Shown piece after piece: positions 12,321-23,941 of a stretch of DNA of 64,000 nucleotides. This DNA is from Symbiodinium natans (Eukaryota > Sar > Dinophyceae > Suessiales > Symbiodiniaceae), in contig CAJNDS010002306.1 of assembly GCA_905221605.1 (NCBI GenBank), positions 304,501 to 368,500 on the forward strand, written 5' to 3'. The notes below the pieces were generated by a model. That model saw only the letters and a program-made list of their open reading frames with translations. It made no database searches and had not been told where the DNA came from. Within the stretch, counting starts at the first letter, position 1; the number at the start of each line of letters is the position of its first letter. The position numbers and the translations under genes are program-made.

Positions 12321-13985
12321 CGGCGCCACCACCAGGCACCACACCAGCTTGCCCTTGCCCAGCAACACGCCGAAGCCTGCCTGGGGGCAGAAGCGTGTGC
12401 GCTCGAAATGCAGCCGCCAACACCACCACAGGCAGGGGGGGTGCAGCACTGGCAGCGGGGGGAGAAGAGCAAGAGGCGATGGGGGGGGGGGGGGGGCAGC
12501 CAACTACAAGCACTGGATGAGTGGCGCAGGGAACTTTGGGGGGCAGAGCTGCTCGCCATCGAAGACACACCACCCGGAGCACCACCCTACATGGCGCGAG
12601 CCACCACACCGCAGGGGAGGGGACGATCGAAGATGGGGGGCTACATCGACCGCATGAAGAACAACACGATCGTGAAAATGGCAGGGAGATCGCGGAGGTG
12701 AACCACCTTGGAGCGGAGGAGGGGGGCAGGAGCAGCCATGGCAGAGAAGGGTGCACAACACCACACAACCCTGGCAACCCCCACCGGCCCTTGCAGCACC
12801 AGCAACGACAGCCCACTTCGAAGGACCTGCCAGAAGACGGGGGGAGGCACAACGGGGGGAAGCAGCGGCGAGCGGCGACTGGGGCGGGGACAAAGGACGC
12901 GAAGATCGAGAAGCGGGAGCAGGGGGGAACAACCGAGCAGACGGCGAGCGGACAGAGGGGGCGTTGGAGGAGCAGTACTGAGCCTGGAGCCGGATGAGCA
13001 TAGGCCCTAGGCGTAGACGCGAGCACGCAGGGCTGGACTAAGAGGGGTGCCTAAGGGGGAGGGGACTTAGTTTCGGTCAGCTAGGAGGCCCGAACCAAGC
13101 TAGCCCAGCGGTGCGCAGTTTCACGAGCATCTACGCACAAAGCCGAAAGCCGGAATCAATTCGGGCTTGTGTGGGGGCCGGGGAGGTTTCGGGGGGATCT
13201 TGAGAGATTTCGAAGTTGGGGGTTCTTGTGGGGAAGGGGAAAACCCGAACGGCAAGGGGCGTGTGTGCCACCCAAGCTGAAAGCTAACAGCCGGGGGAAA
13301 GGTTGAGGGTTGGGGGTATGGGGAGGCTTCGGGTAGGTTGCATGGTGCAGTCTTTGTTTAGGGGACTTGCTGTGTTGAGTTGGGGGCATCACCGGCTAGC
13401 AATCAGCACATGGGCCTGATAAGGACCCGACACACTCGAGGCCCAACCCAGCACAGAACAGGTTGGAACAGTGAGGGGTGGGGTGTAGGCCAGCGTCATT
13501 TGGGGGCAGGGGGTGCAGCCCAAATAGTGCAGTTCCAACCTGGCAGGGACCGAGCGTGCACAATGTTCAACAGCCAACCCCGAGAAGCAAGGTGTGACTC
13601 AGGAAGTGGTGGTCGGGACATAAGCGGCATGACAACTGGGTATTTGGGGTACGTTGGGGAAACAGGGGGGCTAACCGTGGGAGGCACACCAGTGGCTTCA
13701 AGTGAACCCAAGCACCGCTCCGGAAACAGGGGCGGGCGATGACGCCCGGAGGCTTCGGCCTCCATGCCCTCCGAAAGAAAGAAAGAACAGAGACCGGCGG
13801 GCCAGCATGGCCGGGGGCCTTCCTTAGGGGGGGGCTCTTCGCTGTGCAGAAGAAGAAGAAGAAGAAGAAGAAGAAGAAGAAGAAGAAGAAGAAGAAGAAG
13901 AAGAAGAAGAGGAGGAGAGAGATCGGGGCGCCTAGGCGCGGGGTCCGCCTCAAGCCCCAAAGAAAGAAAAAGAAAGAGTGAACGA
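11998..13985 (+). mobile_element. 2-kb GA/GAA-bounded insertion in copy B
   Basis: Copy A passes directly from ...GTAAATGTGAAGCGAGAG to ...GGATGGGCCGGATCTGAG (about 3365-3400). Copy B has about 2 kb between the same flanks, starting in (GA)n at 12003-12035 and ending after an AAG tract (13849-13910) and AAAGAAAGAGTGAACGAGCG. Internal pieces are (GA)n at 12096-12155 and 12240-12306, GGAA repeats near 12215, a G tract at 12482-12496, and GC-rich sequence. CTCTTCGCTGTGCAGAAG precedes the AAG tract exactly as in the smaller insertion of copy A. No transposase is visible; the long frames here (12145-13026 minus, for example) are low-complexity. Confidence 0.55.
13849..13912 (+). repeat. (AAG)n microsatellite
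   Basis: About 21 AAG units inside the insertion of copy B. Confidence 0.95.
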
Positions 13986-14805
13986 GCGATGAGAGTCCGG
14001 ATGGGCCGGATCTGAGTCTCAACTTGCTCGGAACACATGTTGCACAGCCAGGTGTACGAGTTCTGCAATGACGCATCGCCCACGACAGAGGACGAAAGCC
14101 CGAGTGCTCCCACGGAGGCCCCAGGGAGGTCATTCTGACCTAATGAGATCTTGATGTTCGGATTCTTCCCTGTCGCATAAGAAGTGTGGGGTCGCAGGTT
14201 CAAGCTGACTTTCTCAGTCCACTAATTGGTACTTGCTACCATCTACGCCTGCTACTCCCTGTTGAAGAGCCTTGTTCGGCTACAGCGGCCCGGCACACAG
14301 CTATCACATCTTGCATGACTTGGACCCCCTACTGTATGTCCGAATCTCATTTATCTGTTCAATGTTTGCAGAAGCCGTTCCATGGTTGAATTTTTCGGCA
14401 CGTTTTACGTAGAACGTGGAGTTTTACATTGGTTTGGAAATGAACCGTTGTATCCACTAGGAAGATGATTCGCATCTGTGATCATCTGTGCCTTTGTTTG
14501 TGCGTCTCTGGGGGAACTTCACATTGGTGAATGACCTAATTGCTTGAGCTTATCCTTGCGTAGTCTGGAAGATAGGTCGATTTGGTATCAGAAGCTTGTG
14601 CCTGCAATAATCATAGATTGACATTGTATATGGCGGTGGAAAAAGGTGCCGATTGGCGAGCTCAGCGACAGCTTTATCGAGGCTGCAATGGCCAGAGCCT
14701 CAAATGCTTCGGACTGTTTAGGACACTAGGACCACTAGGATGCAGCGCACCCTCAGAGCACTTCATCAAAAGACGTTTCCCCCAGGACCAGGCCACCGTC
14801 TCGAA

Positions 14806-14918
14806 CGAGGCTCCAGAGCCCGAGGCTCCAGAGCCCGAGGCTCCGGAGCCCAAGGCTCCAGAGCCCAAGGCTCCAGAGCCCAAGGCTCCAGAGCCCAAGG
14901 CTCCAGAGCCCAAGGCTT
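14806..14918 (+). repeat. 15-bp minisatellite (GAGCCCAAGGCTCCA)
   Basis: About 7.5 tandem 15-bp units with two variants (CCCGAG and CCCAAG). In one frame this encodes [10 protein letters not shown] repeats that end at a TGA. It lies in the block of copy B that copy A lacks (about 14715-17040). Expressed proline/glutamate linker or non-coding minisatellite cannot be distinguished here. Confidence 0.85.
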
Positions 14919-14919
14919 G

Positions 14920-17040
14920 ACACTGTGCCTGTGCGGCTTGTTGCACCTCGTTGACTGCAATGTCTGCACGCACTTAACAGCACCATGACGAAGACACTCA
15001 CTGAGCCCACCTCTTCAGTGAAGTGAAGGGAGAGAGTTTGGTCGATTCACGGACCGGGTGGAATGGGAGCTGGGGTAACCCTCCGACTCCCCGATTGGTA
15101 GGAGAGCATCCACAACAGAACTATAATTACTGTGCATATGTCTCCATACATATATAGATATTATATATGATATGTATTTACACATATCTACAGTTATACC
15201 AGGACTTACAAATTGTGGACCGTGGACCACCAGGGAGCGTTGAGCAAATTTGGCACCGCTGCGGCAGGTGGAGGAGATCCGGGTCGTTCCAAACACAGGC
15301 CTGGCGGAAGACATCAGAAGACCACAGCCTCAAAACCTCAAACCCCAAACCCAAATCCCCCGCACCCTAAAGCCTACACCCCCTAAGCCCTAAACCATTG
15401 AATCACTAGAAGCCCCTCAGCAGCCCTCAGACGATGAATGTACTTGAGAACCCATCCCTTGAGCTCATTGAAGAATCAAGATCCTCTCGAGCATGCACAT
15501 GCTGGTATTCAAAGCTGCAACCTAGCTGTCGAATCACTGCACAAGTGTATACAAAGTGGCAAGATTGTTCCCGTTGTTCTTGCTTCTTCTCTTTTCTCAC
15601 GCTTCATACTTCACAGTCTTGGAAAAGCCGCCTTCTCCTGGTTTTCCCGCCCTGCAGATGAATTGGACGAAGCCCGATCCAGGAAGGGTGCCGCAGGGAC
15701 TTGGGTGGGTTTGTGGGGTTTAGGGTTGAGGGCCTCGATGCCAGGCTCGAAAGCTTTAGGTCAGGAAGTCTAGGAGTCTAGGATCTCCGAGATTCAAGGC
15801 TTATGTGACAAGGTTTGGGGGTGTAGGGTTGCTTTCAACAATCGGGCCGGCAAATTAAGGGCTTCCGCAAAGTTTCAAGGACGTTGTGGAGAAGGCTGAG
15901 AATTGACCCCCGCTCCCCCCCCCCCCCCCAACCCCCACCTTCTTTGGACCCTCGCACCTCCCAACAACGGCTCACCAATAGGGTCCTTTTGGACACCCTG
16001 AACCTTTGTGACTTAGTGTGCCGACAGCAGGCCCTAAACCCTCAGCGTTGCACAGAGTTTTGTTCCCGCTTCACGCTTCGCAACCGGCACAGTATCCCAA
16101 AGAAAGAAACATCACAAGCCCCAAACACCAACATTCCCAAACCCTCGACCGACTAAGGCCTACAAGACCCTGATAAACCCCATAAAGCCGCAAGGCACTC
16201 AAACCCCAATTCGAAGATGCGCAGGATGAATGCGTGCTTACGGGCAGCTGTGGAGGTCCGCGGACCTGTCAGCCGTAGGGCTTCGTGGTTTGGGCCGTTT
16301 GAGGGCTCAGGGCCGGTCGTTTCTTTGTTGGGTTGTTGTAGTGTTCAGGGTTCCAAGGATCAGAACTTCACGATGTTAGAGCGTTTGGGGTTGAGGGCTT
16401 CGTTCGTAGGCAAGGAGGCCCGGATCAATCAGGAAATGGCAGCTGCAAAGCCCCTCCTAGTTGGCGTCAAGAACCTGGACGCCCGGCCTTGTTCGCAATG
16501 CTGGTTGGCTACCAAGCGGGGCCATGTGGGGGCACGGGGTTGGGAGGTGACCCATATCGAGCGAGTCTGGTCGGAGTTGCAGTTGAATAGGGTGGACGGT
16601 TCTTGCGCAGCATGATGGTGGCTGCATGGCGTGAGACAGCGCGCGAGCAGCATGACTTACCTTGTGGCTTCGCACCGGTATGCGCAAGCATTGGGAAGAC
16701 ACTGGCTCCCATGGCGCTCAAGGCAGAGCACCCGACAGCTCTCACACGTCTGTGGCAGTCCAGAGCTGGACTTGGAGCCGGTCTGGCCCACCTCATTGAT
16801 GTTGATGTCCAGGGTTTCTGCAAGTGCCCACGATATCAGCTAGCTTTGGCATGTGTTCCGGTATGAAGGGGGGGTCTGGGAGGTGTGAAGGAGGGGTCAT
16901 GGGGTGTGTACGACAAGGATGAAAGGTTTCAAGTGCGGATCTGTGTGGGCTGCGTGGGGGTGGGGGGGGTGAGCAGGTGCCAAGTCATCCCAAGTCCTTC
17001 GGCTGTGGGCGACAGCCTAAACCTACAAGCCTTTAACTTT
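14920..17040. other. Remainder of the B-specific block
   Basis: Sequence without counterpart in copy A. It includes a TATATA patch at 15150-15180, C-rich CCCTAAA-like pieces at 15330-15410, a poly-C tract near 15905-15920, and more CCCTAAA-like pieces at 16030-16200. Reading frames of 60-130 codons occur on both strands, but none has a recognisable motif. Confidence 0.4.
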
Positions 17041-17595
17041 GTCATGGCTTGAGAGGACCCCTCATGTCGGATTTGTTGTGCTGCTGGCCTTCGCTGTTCT
17101 ATGTGTGGTAGGACTTCATTGCTACCAGCCACCGATTTCTGGCTGAAGCTTCATGGAAGGCTGAGCGCGCTGAAGAGGCGGTTGCTCAGCAAGGCACGCT
17201 GATCTTGCAGAGACTAACCCTCCACTCCATCATATGTGAACCTCTCAACCCTGAAACCTGCCTGGCCCTGCTTGGCTGTACGGGGTGGCAGCACGTCTGC
17301 TCGCAGCTGCCAGTGTCATCCAGAGCATGCATGAAAAGTACAAAGCTGCCTACGCGCCATTACTGTAGTATCTTCTACGCTCCACACTCATCGTCCAAGG
17401 CTGCTCCAATTGTGCAGTATGAGCCCCTCCACCTCCACCACTTGAGGGTGAAAATCGGTCTTGCTGTGTCTTGCTCCCATCGCTTGTGCTCCTGCCAGAT
17501 GCTGCTGTGGATGAAGCTCACCTCAGGAGATGCGAGCAGGGGAGATTGTATGGGGCAGTGGAAGGGAGTCCCAGGAAGGCGCTGAACTTCCTTGA

Positions 17596-17641
17596 AACCC
17601 TAAACCCTAAACCCCAAACCCTAAACCCTAAACCCTAAACC
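17596..17641 (+). repeat. Interstitial telomere-type array (CCCTAAA strand)
   Basis: Six to seven CCCTAAA units, one CCCCAAA variant. Orthologous in position to 4413-4457 of copy A. Confidence 0.95.
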
Positions 17642-18118
17642 TGGAATCTCTGAAGGGAGTCCCCCACCAAGCCGCAGGACGGAGGCGAATCCGGCTGCGG
17701 AAGACGGCGCTCTCCAGGAGGCTTCCGGTTCGAACCGCTGCAAAAATCCCATCCCGGTTGGTTCTTCAAATAAGGCTCACGTATCATGCCCATGTGCCTA
17801 AGTAGCCATCTGGTGTAACCTGCTTCCAAAGGCAAAGGCTGGGCTTTGGCATTATTCAACAGCCTGCTCAAAACCTCGGGTTTCTACCAAGCTCAATGGG
17901 TGCAATGGCTCAAAAGCTGGATACTCGTACCTGTGTGGCAGGCGGCGCCCTCATTGGCTGCTGCAGAAACGCATGTGCCAGAGAAGCATATGAGCGACGG
18001 CTTTTATTTGTGCTGTAATACGTAGAGGTTTCTTTCGGTGGAGATCAGATAACATCACGTGCTCATGCCCGAATTGGCGAAGTGATAGGCCCCATTTTAT
18101 ATCCTAAAGTGACAAAAT

Positions 18119-18189
18119 AAGAAAGAAAGTAAAGTAACTAAGTAAGTACGTAAGTAAGTAAGTATGTAAGTAAGTAACTAAGTAAGTAC

Positions 18190-18227
<38 letters not shown>

Positions 18228-18232
18228 GAGTG
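18119..18232 (+). repeat. (TAAG)n tetranucleotide microsatellite
   Basis: About 110 bp of AAGT/AAGTAAGTACG units, with no equivalent at the matching place in copy A. Confidence 0.95.
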
Positions 18233-18476
18233 TGTGGCTCCATCGGCTCGCCTGATGAGCCGAGTTGAGTTGATTACGGAAGCTTTCGCCCCACAAGGTG
18301 TCGGACTGCCATGATTTTGCCATCAGGTGCCCGAGTCGGAGGAGCCGGCCCCCGGCTCAGGGGAGTAGAAGAAAGCCGGAAACCCAAACTCCGAACTTCG
18401 AAAGCATTCGACAGCCCCAAAGCTGTTTGAAAAGGTTTTGGGGGTGTGAGGCTTAATTGATTTACTTGGCTTACGA

Positions 18477-18537
18477 CCCTAAACCCTAAACCTTAAACCC
18501 TAAAAGCTGAAACCTAAACCCTAAACCCTAAACCCTG
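18477..18537 (+). repeat. Telomere-type array upstream of the acidic exon (CCCTAAA strand)
   Basis: Eight or so partly degenerate CCCTAAA units. Copy A has none here (its sequence runs GGCTTAACTATTTGTTTGCAG), so the array is an insertion in the intron-like flank of B. It forms a convergent pair with 18642-18693. Confidence 0.95.
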
Positions 18538-18561
18538 TCTATGCGAGTTGTCCCCACGAAG

Positions 18562-18641
18562 CTCCCAAGGAGGACTCAGAGATCGAGCTGGCGAGCGACG
18601 ACGAGTTCGAGGTCATCGACATGATGGCAGCTGAGGCAGGG
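18562..18641 (+). CDS. Candidate acidic exon, copy B
   Basis: Follows CACGAAG and reads PKEDSEIELASDDEFEVI, then DMMAAEAG, with 26 codons in phase. In B the reading ends at GGG|GTTTAC, the first bases of a TTTAGGG array, whereas copy A continues for 14 more codons to GTAAGA. The telomere-type array therefore truncated the exon and may have supplied a new GT donor. No family recognised. Confidence 0.45.
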
Positions 18642-18693
18642 GTTTACGGTTTAGGGTTTAGGGTTTCGGGTTTAGGGTTTAGGGTTTAGGGTT
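18642..18693 (+). repeat. Telomere-type array abutting the acidic exon (TTTAGGG strand)
   Basis: Begins GTTTACGG and continues as TTTAGGG/TTTCGGG units. Absent from copy A. Confidence 0.95.
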
Positions 18694-19810
18694 AGCGGTA
18701 GAGCATAGCAACCCTCCGACTGACCTGACACTAGGCTTCCCATGTCAACATTGCTTCTAGAAGTTTAAAGCTTGGAAGGCATTTCGTTCAGTTGGACCTT
18801 CAGTGCTGTTCAGCCTTCAAGGATACAGCCTGAGAGCAGCGCATAGCCATCGGCGATCATGGCAACCCTCGGTCTTTCTGCATTGCGAAAGCTTTTGCGA
18901 GTGACCTTGGTCGAAGACAGCGTACTGTGCACATGTGTCAGTTGCTTGACTTCACCAATTGCCTCAGGTGCTGACGTCGGCTACTTGCTTGCATAGCTCT
19001 CGGGTTCCGGTTGGCAGGATGAGAAGAAGCCGAAGACTTTGGACTTAAGTTGCCTAGTTACTCCCGGGGTTGGATCGTGATGCATGTAGATGATGACGTA
19101 CATCCGTCTACTGTTGTTTGCGGCCAATGCCTGTGTTGCGGTAGCAGCTCCGGTAGCATGCGGCAGCTTACTGCTGGTCGGCAGGTGCCGAACAGCTTGA
19201 AAAGATGTTCCATACGTGCATTGCTTGTTTGGACAGCTGCATATCATCTACAGTTGAACATGCACAACCCCCGGAGGTGTTTTCACGTGCAGTGGGCGCA
19301 GAGGCTGAACCTGAGCCATGCCGGCAAAAAGCACCAGGAGACCTTCTGGCCGTTTGTTTCATGCTGACGCCTGCCTTCAGATCCTTCAACACTCAACAAC
19401 ATGGGGTAGGGGGGGGGGGTGGGGGGGGGGTGGCGATTGGAGATGAAGCTTTGCTGTGCAACCAGTGTATCACTGCCTTGACACGTGTGCTACAATCTGA
19501 ATATCCAAGAGTAGCACCGCGCGATTGATTTATACTCACGCAGAGTTCGGGCCGTCACAGGAGAGCAAGGGGGACGCAGTGCCGTGACCGAAGGCATGAA
19601 TTGTTGGGACAGAAAATTGGGCACGTCATAGCAAAGCTGGTTCGACGGCACCTACGTTGAGTTCTCCTCCTCAGCAGCCCAGCGACATTGACCAACCCTT
19701 AGAAATATGTTCACATGCGAAGCCTACACCGGAATCCCCTTCATTGAAGAGCAACCTAAAGACCTGCAACCCTTGCCCAGCCAGTAAATCTTGACTCAGC
19801 TCTGATTGAC

Positions 19811-19983
19811 CCGTAAACCCCAAACCCCAAACCCCAAACCCCAAACCCCAAACCCCAAACCCCAAACCCTAAACCCTAAACCCTAAACCCTAAACCCTAA
19901 ACTCTAAACCCTAAACCCTAAACCCTAAACCCTAAACCCTACCGCAAAACCCTAAGCCCTAAATTCTAAGCCCTAAACCCTAA
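19811..19983 (+). repeat. Long telomere-type array with a homogenised CCCCAAA block
   Basis: Begins with about seven identical CCCCAAA units, then CCCTAAA units with scattered variants, about 170 bp in all. It marks the left edge of a block absent from copy A. Confidence 0.95.
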
Positions 19984-20238
19984 ACTGCCGAGAGCGCCGC
20001 TGTCCATTTACAGGGGCGCTCGAGGCTTCGACCGAGGTCCCCGACCGAGCGTCTCCACAGAACGGTGAGGGAGGGTAAAGCCTCCCGGTAGACGGGGCCT
20101 GCAGTGCCTGGCTACGCCTCAGACACTAGGGCGTCAGCCCCTGGGCCGGTCCAGAAGAGGCTCCTGCACTATTTGCCCTTAAAAAAGGGTCCAAAAAGCA
20201 CTGTCTGGAGGGGGGCTAAACCCTTTTCCAATAAGCTT

Positions 20239-20795
20239 GCGAGAGCCAAATCAGCGTTTGCGTTGGGGGGTGTCTTCGGCCGGAGGGCCTTCTCATTGTT
20301 TTTCTTCTCTACGCCGAACTGTCAAGGCCACATGGCCTAGAAAGAATCCTTGCGAGGATCACCGCCCGGCCTCGACACTCCGGCGTAGAGAAGAAAAACC
20401 ATGAGAAGGCCCTCCGGACGAAGACACCCCCTAACGCAAACGCTGATATGGCTCTCGCACGCTTCTAGATCTTTCTAGCCACGGGCCTTCCGCCACGCAG
20501 CCTCGTCGCACCGGCGTAGAAAAGAAAGACATCGAGAAGGCCCTCCGGCCGAAGACACCCCCCAACGCAAACGCTGATTTGGCGGAGAAGGCCCTCCCGC
20601 CGAAGACACCCCCCTAACGCAAACGCTACTTTGGCTCTCGCAAGGTCTAGGCATGTCTTTCGCAAGGCATGTTTATATCAACAGGCCTTTCGCCACGCAG
20701 CCTTGACGCCCCGACGTAGAGAACGGAAACAGTGAGAAGGCCCTCCGGCGAAAACGCCCCCCCCCAATACAAAACCTAATTTTCTCTCGAAAGAT
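20239..20795. repeat. Inverted and tandem repeat cluster (about 80-bp unit)
   Basis: Left arm 20239-20314 is the reverse complement of 20382-20459 with few mismatches. Further direct copies of the second orientation follow at 20512-20582, 20583-20642 (missing its first third) and 20711-20790. Shared core motifs are GAGAAGGCCCTCCGG, GAAGACACCCCC and AACGCAAACGCT. A leader with CGCCACGCAGCCT precedes the copies near 20490 and 20690. The cluster sits between two telomere-type arrays in B-specific sequence and looks like a foldback or MITE-type element that has amplified locally. Confidence 0.75.
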
Positions 20796-21038
20796 CTAAC
20801 GTCTTTTCCAAGGCAGCTTCTCAGGTTTCTCAGATACCACCTTGTTGCAGCAGGCGAGCTTCATGACGTAAGGAAGCGTGCCAGATGCTAGTCCGAAGTG
20901 CACCATTGAGTGCAGAAGTTGTATAACGTGGGCTGGCTTTGGTTCGGCTGGCTTTGGCTTGGCTCGTTGTAAGTAGTGATTGGGCGGTCTTGGGGTGGGC
21001 ATGTCTGCACACTATTGCGTACAGCTGACCAATGCTAC

Positions 21039-21131
21039 ACCCTAAACCCTAAACCCTAAACCCTAAACCCTAAACCCTAGACCCTAGACCCTAGACCCTA
21101 GACCCTAAACCCTAAACACTAAAGCCTAAAC
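21039..21131 (+). repeat. Telomere-type array with a homogenised CCCTAGA block
   Basis: CCCTAAA units, four consecutive CCCTAGA units, then CCCTAAA again. Right edge of the B-specific block; homology to copy A resumes just after it at CAAGCTCGAG. Confidence 0.95.
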
Positions 21132-21499
21132 CAAACCTGGCAGAGGCAAGCTCGAGTTCAATGCAACGACCAACAAATGGGTGCGGCGGCCATCACACTG
21201 AGATCCTGCTGCTGCCACTTTCCATGAAGTACAGCTGTCAATTCGAGAGTCTTATGCTGTTGTTTTGTTCATATGGGGCTTTCCAATTTTCGTAGCTTAA
21301 GCTGTTCATGATGCAGTGCTTGGAGATGCGTGCACACTGCGACCAAGTCGCGCGTGGCAATATCCGCGCTCGGTGTGTGTTCCCAGGGGCTACGGCGGTG
21401 GGTGCTGGATCTGCTAGATCATTGAAGTTGATCCTACAAGAGAAGATGACATGTTCCAACTCAACCTCTGTACTCAACCTTTGCGATCTTTACATGTCA

Positions 21500-22050
21500 A
21501 GCTTGCAGCTACTGCTTGCTAGGCCGGCCAAAGGCATTTCTTCATGGCTTCTTGCCATGACTGCATTTAATCTCTGCCCCGCACTGCGAATGCAACTGTG
21601 TGGCCTATGTGCAGGCTTGGGCGGCAACGGAGGCAGGCTGGCAGGACCCAAAACCCCGAAAGCCATAGAACTCCTTTAACCCCTTCAGCCGTTCATCCCA
21701 AGTGAGTCGCCTTAACCTGCCTCCTCCTCTTTTTGACAGTCCATGAACCATGGCCTGGCTGACGACCGCCTGAAGTCCTGTGCTGGAGCTGCCTGCAACC
21801 GTGTTTAACACTATCTCATGTGGTGTCAACATTTTGCACGGTTCCAAAGGGCTTATGCCTGATGTTTATAGTGAGATAGTATATGGCTTTGTATCCGATG
21901 AGCCATGGTTTGGCGGTTGCGGAGTTAGGCCTCCCCCCCTCCCCCCCAAACCACACAGGTTCCAGGCAGATCCTGAGGTTATAATAATGATAATAAAACT
22001 AATATGCTGGCTTGATTGATTTGCCCTGATGGCGGCGGCGATCCGCATCG
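21500..22050. other. Unassigned sequence
   Basis: Mixed sequence after copy B, with no convincing exon. AT-rich near 21975-22010. Confidence 0.4.
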
Positions 22051-22059
22051 ACGGGTGCA

Positions 22060-22140
22060 GGCACTGACTCAGGATTGAACCCCGAGCCGGCAGCTATTTA
22101 GCTGACGTCAACCACGTTGAGCTGATGTGACTGCAGAAGA
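22060..22140 (-). other. tRNA-like / SINE-like promoter pair (tentative)
   Basis: On the minus strand, CAGCTCAACGTGG resembles an RNA polymerase III A box. About 42 nt later TCGGGGTTCAATCCTGA forms a perfect T-arm (5-bp stem, 7-nt loop) with a B box. Outer bases pair only partly as an acceptor stem and the anticodon arm is poor, so a functional tRNA is unlikely; a degenerate tRNA-derived SINE is the more likely reading. Confidence 0.3.
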
Positions 22141-23941
22141 TCTGTGGCCGCATGGGCTGGCGGTCCATGAAATCTTTGCTATGGAGTGAAGAGTCGAGGC
22201 GGACTTTGGCTTTTGCAGCATTACTGGGCATTTTGGACTGAAACATCGCCTTGAAAGTTTTTCGAGGAGGACAACGGGTATGCTGGTATATTTTGTTCTT
22301 TGCTGAGATCCTCTTATCTTAACTCTTTCGAGCCACTCCTGCAGCGGATACGTAGACTTCCCCTGTATGAGAAACAATGCCGATTCCTTCGTCCGCATGT
22401 TGCGGACTATTCCGGTCGTGCTCGGGCAACTAGGTTTTTAAGCGGACAGCAGCCAAATGCAGTCTTTCTTGGAAATCATTGAGGCAGCGCAATTCAGACT
22501 ATATCAAAGCTAAGGGAAGTGCTAAATACGAAAGAAGAGGTAGCACGAAGCCGCTTCTTCTCTTTTCCCGGTGGCAAGTTGACTCTGGCGGGTCTGGCGG
22601 GCATTTGGCAATTGGAAAAGGCTGCAGTGCTGTGAGGCTCTGATAGGCTTTGTGAGGGTCTTGGAAGGGAAAATTTCACATCGTCTGTACACACAATCGT
22701 CACAACGCTCTCGCCGAAAGCCTTCACTTCACAAAGGCAGAGCAACGCGACCCTGAGCTCACAATCTCTTGCTGGTTGCAGCATTGGCCCTTCGAGTTTG
22801 CCCTGCTCTCGCCTTTCAGGATCGTGTAGTTTTGCGCAGATGCAGAATTCTCATCCTGGCATTCAAACGCGCAAGCCTGGACCCTTTAGAGCAGCCCTTC
22901 CCGAAACCAAGCCCACATAGCTCTTACTTGCAAGCCTAGCCCGAACATCGAAAAGTCATGAATGTCCAAAATCTACTTGCCGAACATCATTGGCCCCATG
23001 GCCGAGCCCACAGCGGGCGCCGCCCGCCGCGGCGCAAAGCGTCCGAGTCTCAGTGACATCCAGCGATGGCTTCAGAATACTGCTCTCATGTGCGTTCCAC
23101 GTTGAACTGCCTTAAGCATGCGGGCTAGACATGTTGAGACATGATGGCCGAAACACGGGAGCACGGCTTGCGCAGTGCCTCGTCTTGAGAAGGAAGCCCG
23201 GCCACTTCTTCCTTGTGTATCATTCCTCGTGGGGTTGCACTTGGCCTCGGCAAGCAAAGAAAAAGATTCTGCACGATCTTTCAATCAAGGCCAGAAGATA
23301 ATGTCCTTGTTGGAGGCCTGCGGACTGGACAAGGCCTGGCACAGTGCGCGCGCAAGAAAGGTTTTTAAAGATGCAGTATTCTCGACTGTCACCCAAACGC
23401 TTCCAGTGAACCCCAAACTTCCTAAACCGCTCCGTGCCTTGACTCCTTGACAGGAGGCAAATCGGCTCCAAACACTCTCCGGCTCTGCAGCGCTGGCAGC
23501 ACCACAGTGTCAGGCAAGCCCTGTGACATTCTGCTTGGGAGATGTCTCTCAGCCATAGGGAAGAAGCATGGGTTTGCACCAAACCATTTCTGGATGAACC
23601 CCGGTTTTTTTGAGTCATATCCCGTTCATGTTTAACGCCTTTCGCAACCTCAAAACCTAGCCAAGTCGCTGACCAGCCTCAAAAGTCCGCATAAGTACCC
23701 CTACGGAAAGTCTTTTTGCAAGGCACTATGCCTCCAGCTCGTGAGGCGCGCAGTCCTTTGTGTGTAGGACTGCTGACAGTAGCTTCTGTGTGTGAGCCTC
23801 AAAGGAGCATATATCATCTATAGCAGAATAGAATTAATGAAAGATGCTATAGGTGCTATCGAGTTTTTGCTATAGAAGACCATCATATACCATACTAAGC
23901 CCTAAAGAATCCGTAAGCCCCAAAGAATCCGAATCAGGCAG

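Larger units (their letters stand above)
9175..21495. repeat. Segmental duplication, copy B (expanded)
   Basis: Same block order as 1-6250 in the same orientation, but nearly twice as long. Extra material relative to A sits at 12000-13985, about 14715-17040, 18477-18537, 18642-18693 and about 19811-21131, and each has simple or telomere-type repeats at its edges. The interval between the copies (about 6250-9175) is unrelated. Together they form a direct duplication with a 2.9-kb spacer. Confidence 0.85.

Noticed and set aside
12145-13026. 293-codon minus-strand frame, the longest in the window
   Set aside because: Pro/Ser/Cys/Arg composition from GA and GC-rich repeats inside an insertion that copy A lacks; no motifs.
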